DNA from: Stratiformator vulcanicus
Lineage (GTDB): Bacteria > Planctomycetota > Planctomycetia > Planctomycetales > Planctomycetaceae
DNA length: 64,000 nt
NCBI RefSeq assembly: GCF_007744515.1
Contig: NZ_CP036268.1
Location: forward strand, 1,713,712-1,777,711
Direction of reading: 5' to 3'
Shown here: positions 63,932 through 64,000 of the stretch, piece after piece
Numbering within the stretch: the stretch's first letter is position 1
Layout: the number at the start of each line of letters is the position of its first letter
Notes under the pieces: generated by a model
Told to the model about the DNA's origin: nothing
The model's database searches: none
The model's input: the letters and a program-made list of their open reading frames with translations, nothing else
Position numbers and translations under genes: made by a program

Positions 63932-64000
63932 ATGGAACCTTCTTTGATGGTGCTGGGAGCAGCAGATATGACTGTCGCCGTGGTTGGAATCGGATTGGTA
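63932..64000 (+). CDS. Start of a protein cut by the window edge
   Basis: The ATG directly follows the kinase stop. The first 23 residues, MEPSLMVLGAADMTVAVVGI followed by GLV, contain a hydrophobic run. Product unknown. It is probably cotranscribed with the kinase. Confidence 0.45.
   Translation, partial: MEPSLMVLGAADMTVAVVGIGLV

Overview
The window is GC-rich chromosomal DNA from a member of the Planctomycetota, most likely the order Planctomycetales. The evidence is the protein families: LolA-like secreted proteins of planctomycete type, a squalene-cyclase-like toroid fused to DUF4159 domains, a PqqD/site-2-protease/HlyD fusion, DUF11 and glycine/proline-rich surface proteins, a beta-barrel outer-membrane protein, MoxR/DUF58 genes, and many intergenic heptanucleotide and hairpin repeats. 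I do not assign a genus.

Layout. 1-4.9 kb: the 5' end of a secreted protein, small membrane proteins, a 1.3-kb repeat-filled gap, tandem clpP genes with a terminator, and two more membrane proteins. 4.9-8.1 kb: a membrane-fusion protein followed by the PqqD-like/M50/lipoyl fusion. 8.4-12.3 kb: a polysaccharide export block (glycosyltransferase, Wzt-like ATPase, Wzm-like permease) beside a tRNA-Leu(GAG). 12.4-18.1 kb: serine hydrolase, STAS protein, DUF11 lipoprotein and two related secreted proteins. 18.4-21.4 kb: a LolA-like / vWA / helical-repeat operon. 21.4-26.8 kb: argS, rsfS and a membrane pyrophosphatase. 27.2-31.4 kb: a three-gene ABC-2 exporter operon. 31.8-38.2 kb: DUF58 and MoxR genes separated by a four-helix-bundle protein and a zeta-toxin/antitoxin pair, then the toroid-DUF4159 protein. 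38.2-42.6 kb: an LRR-like protein, a membrane protein, an NPCBM-like protein overlapping a second toroid protein, and a lipoprotein. 42.8-47.1 kb: purQ and an RND pump. 47.1-52.1 kb: small membrane proteins and a FtsX-type ABC transporter with a histidine-rich loop. 52.4-58.3 kb: egtB, a VOC protein, a LolA-like/PASTA protein, a histidine phosphatase and a beta-barrel protein. 58.6-60.0 kb: a receiver domain lacking its phospho-acceptor, a bacterioferritin, and a convergent Bfd-type ferredoxin with a Fur-like box. 60.4-64 kb: a coiled-coil envelope protein, a PLDc_N membrane protein, a membrane Ser/Thr kinase and the start of another gene.

Much of the window concerns the cell envelope: export (ABC-2, Wzm/Wzt, RND, HlyD), lipid or lipoprotein handling (LolA-like proteins, FtsX/LolD-like transporter) and surface proteins. 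Housekeeping functions are ClpP proteolysis, arginyl-tRNA charging, ribosome silencing, purine synthesis and pyrophosphate-driven ion pumping.

The features I find most worth following up are the RRE-like/S2P/HlyD fusion with its adjacent HlyD partner, a 140-bp hairpin-ended repeat family, the toxin-antitoxin pair sitting between MoxR and DUF58, the bacterioferritin missing two ferroxidase ligands beside a Fur-box-controlled Bfd, and the ABC permease with 12 histidines in 24 residues.
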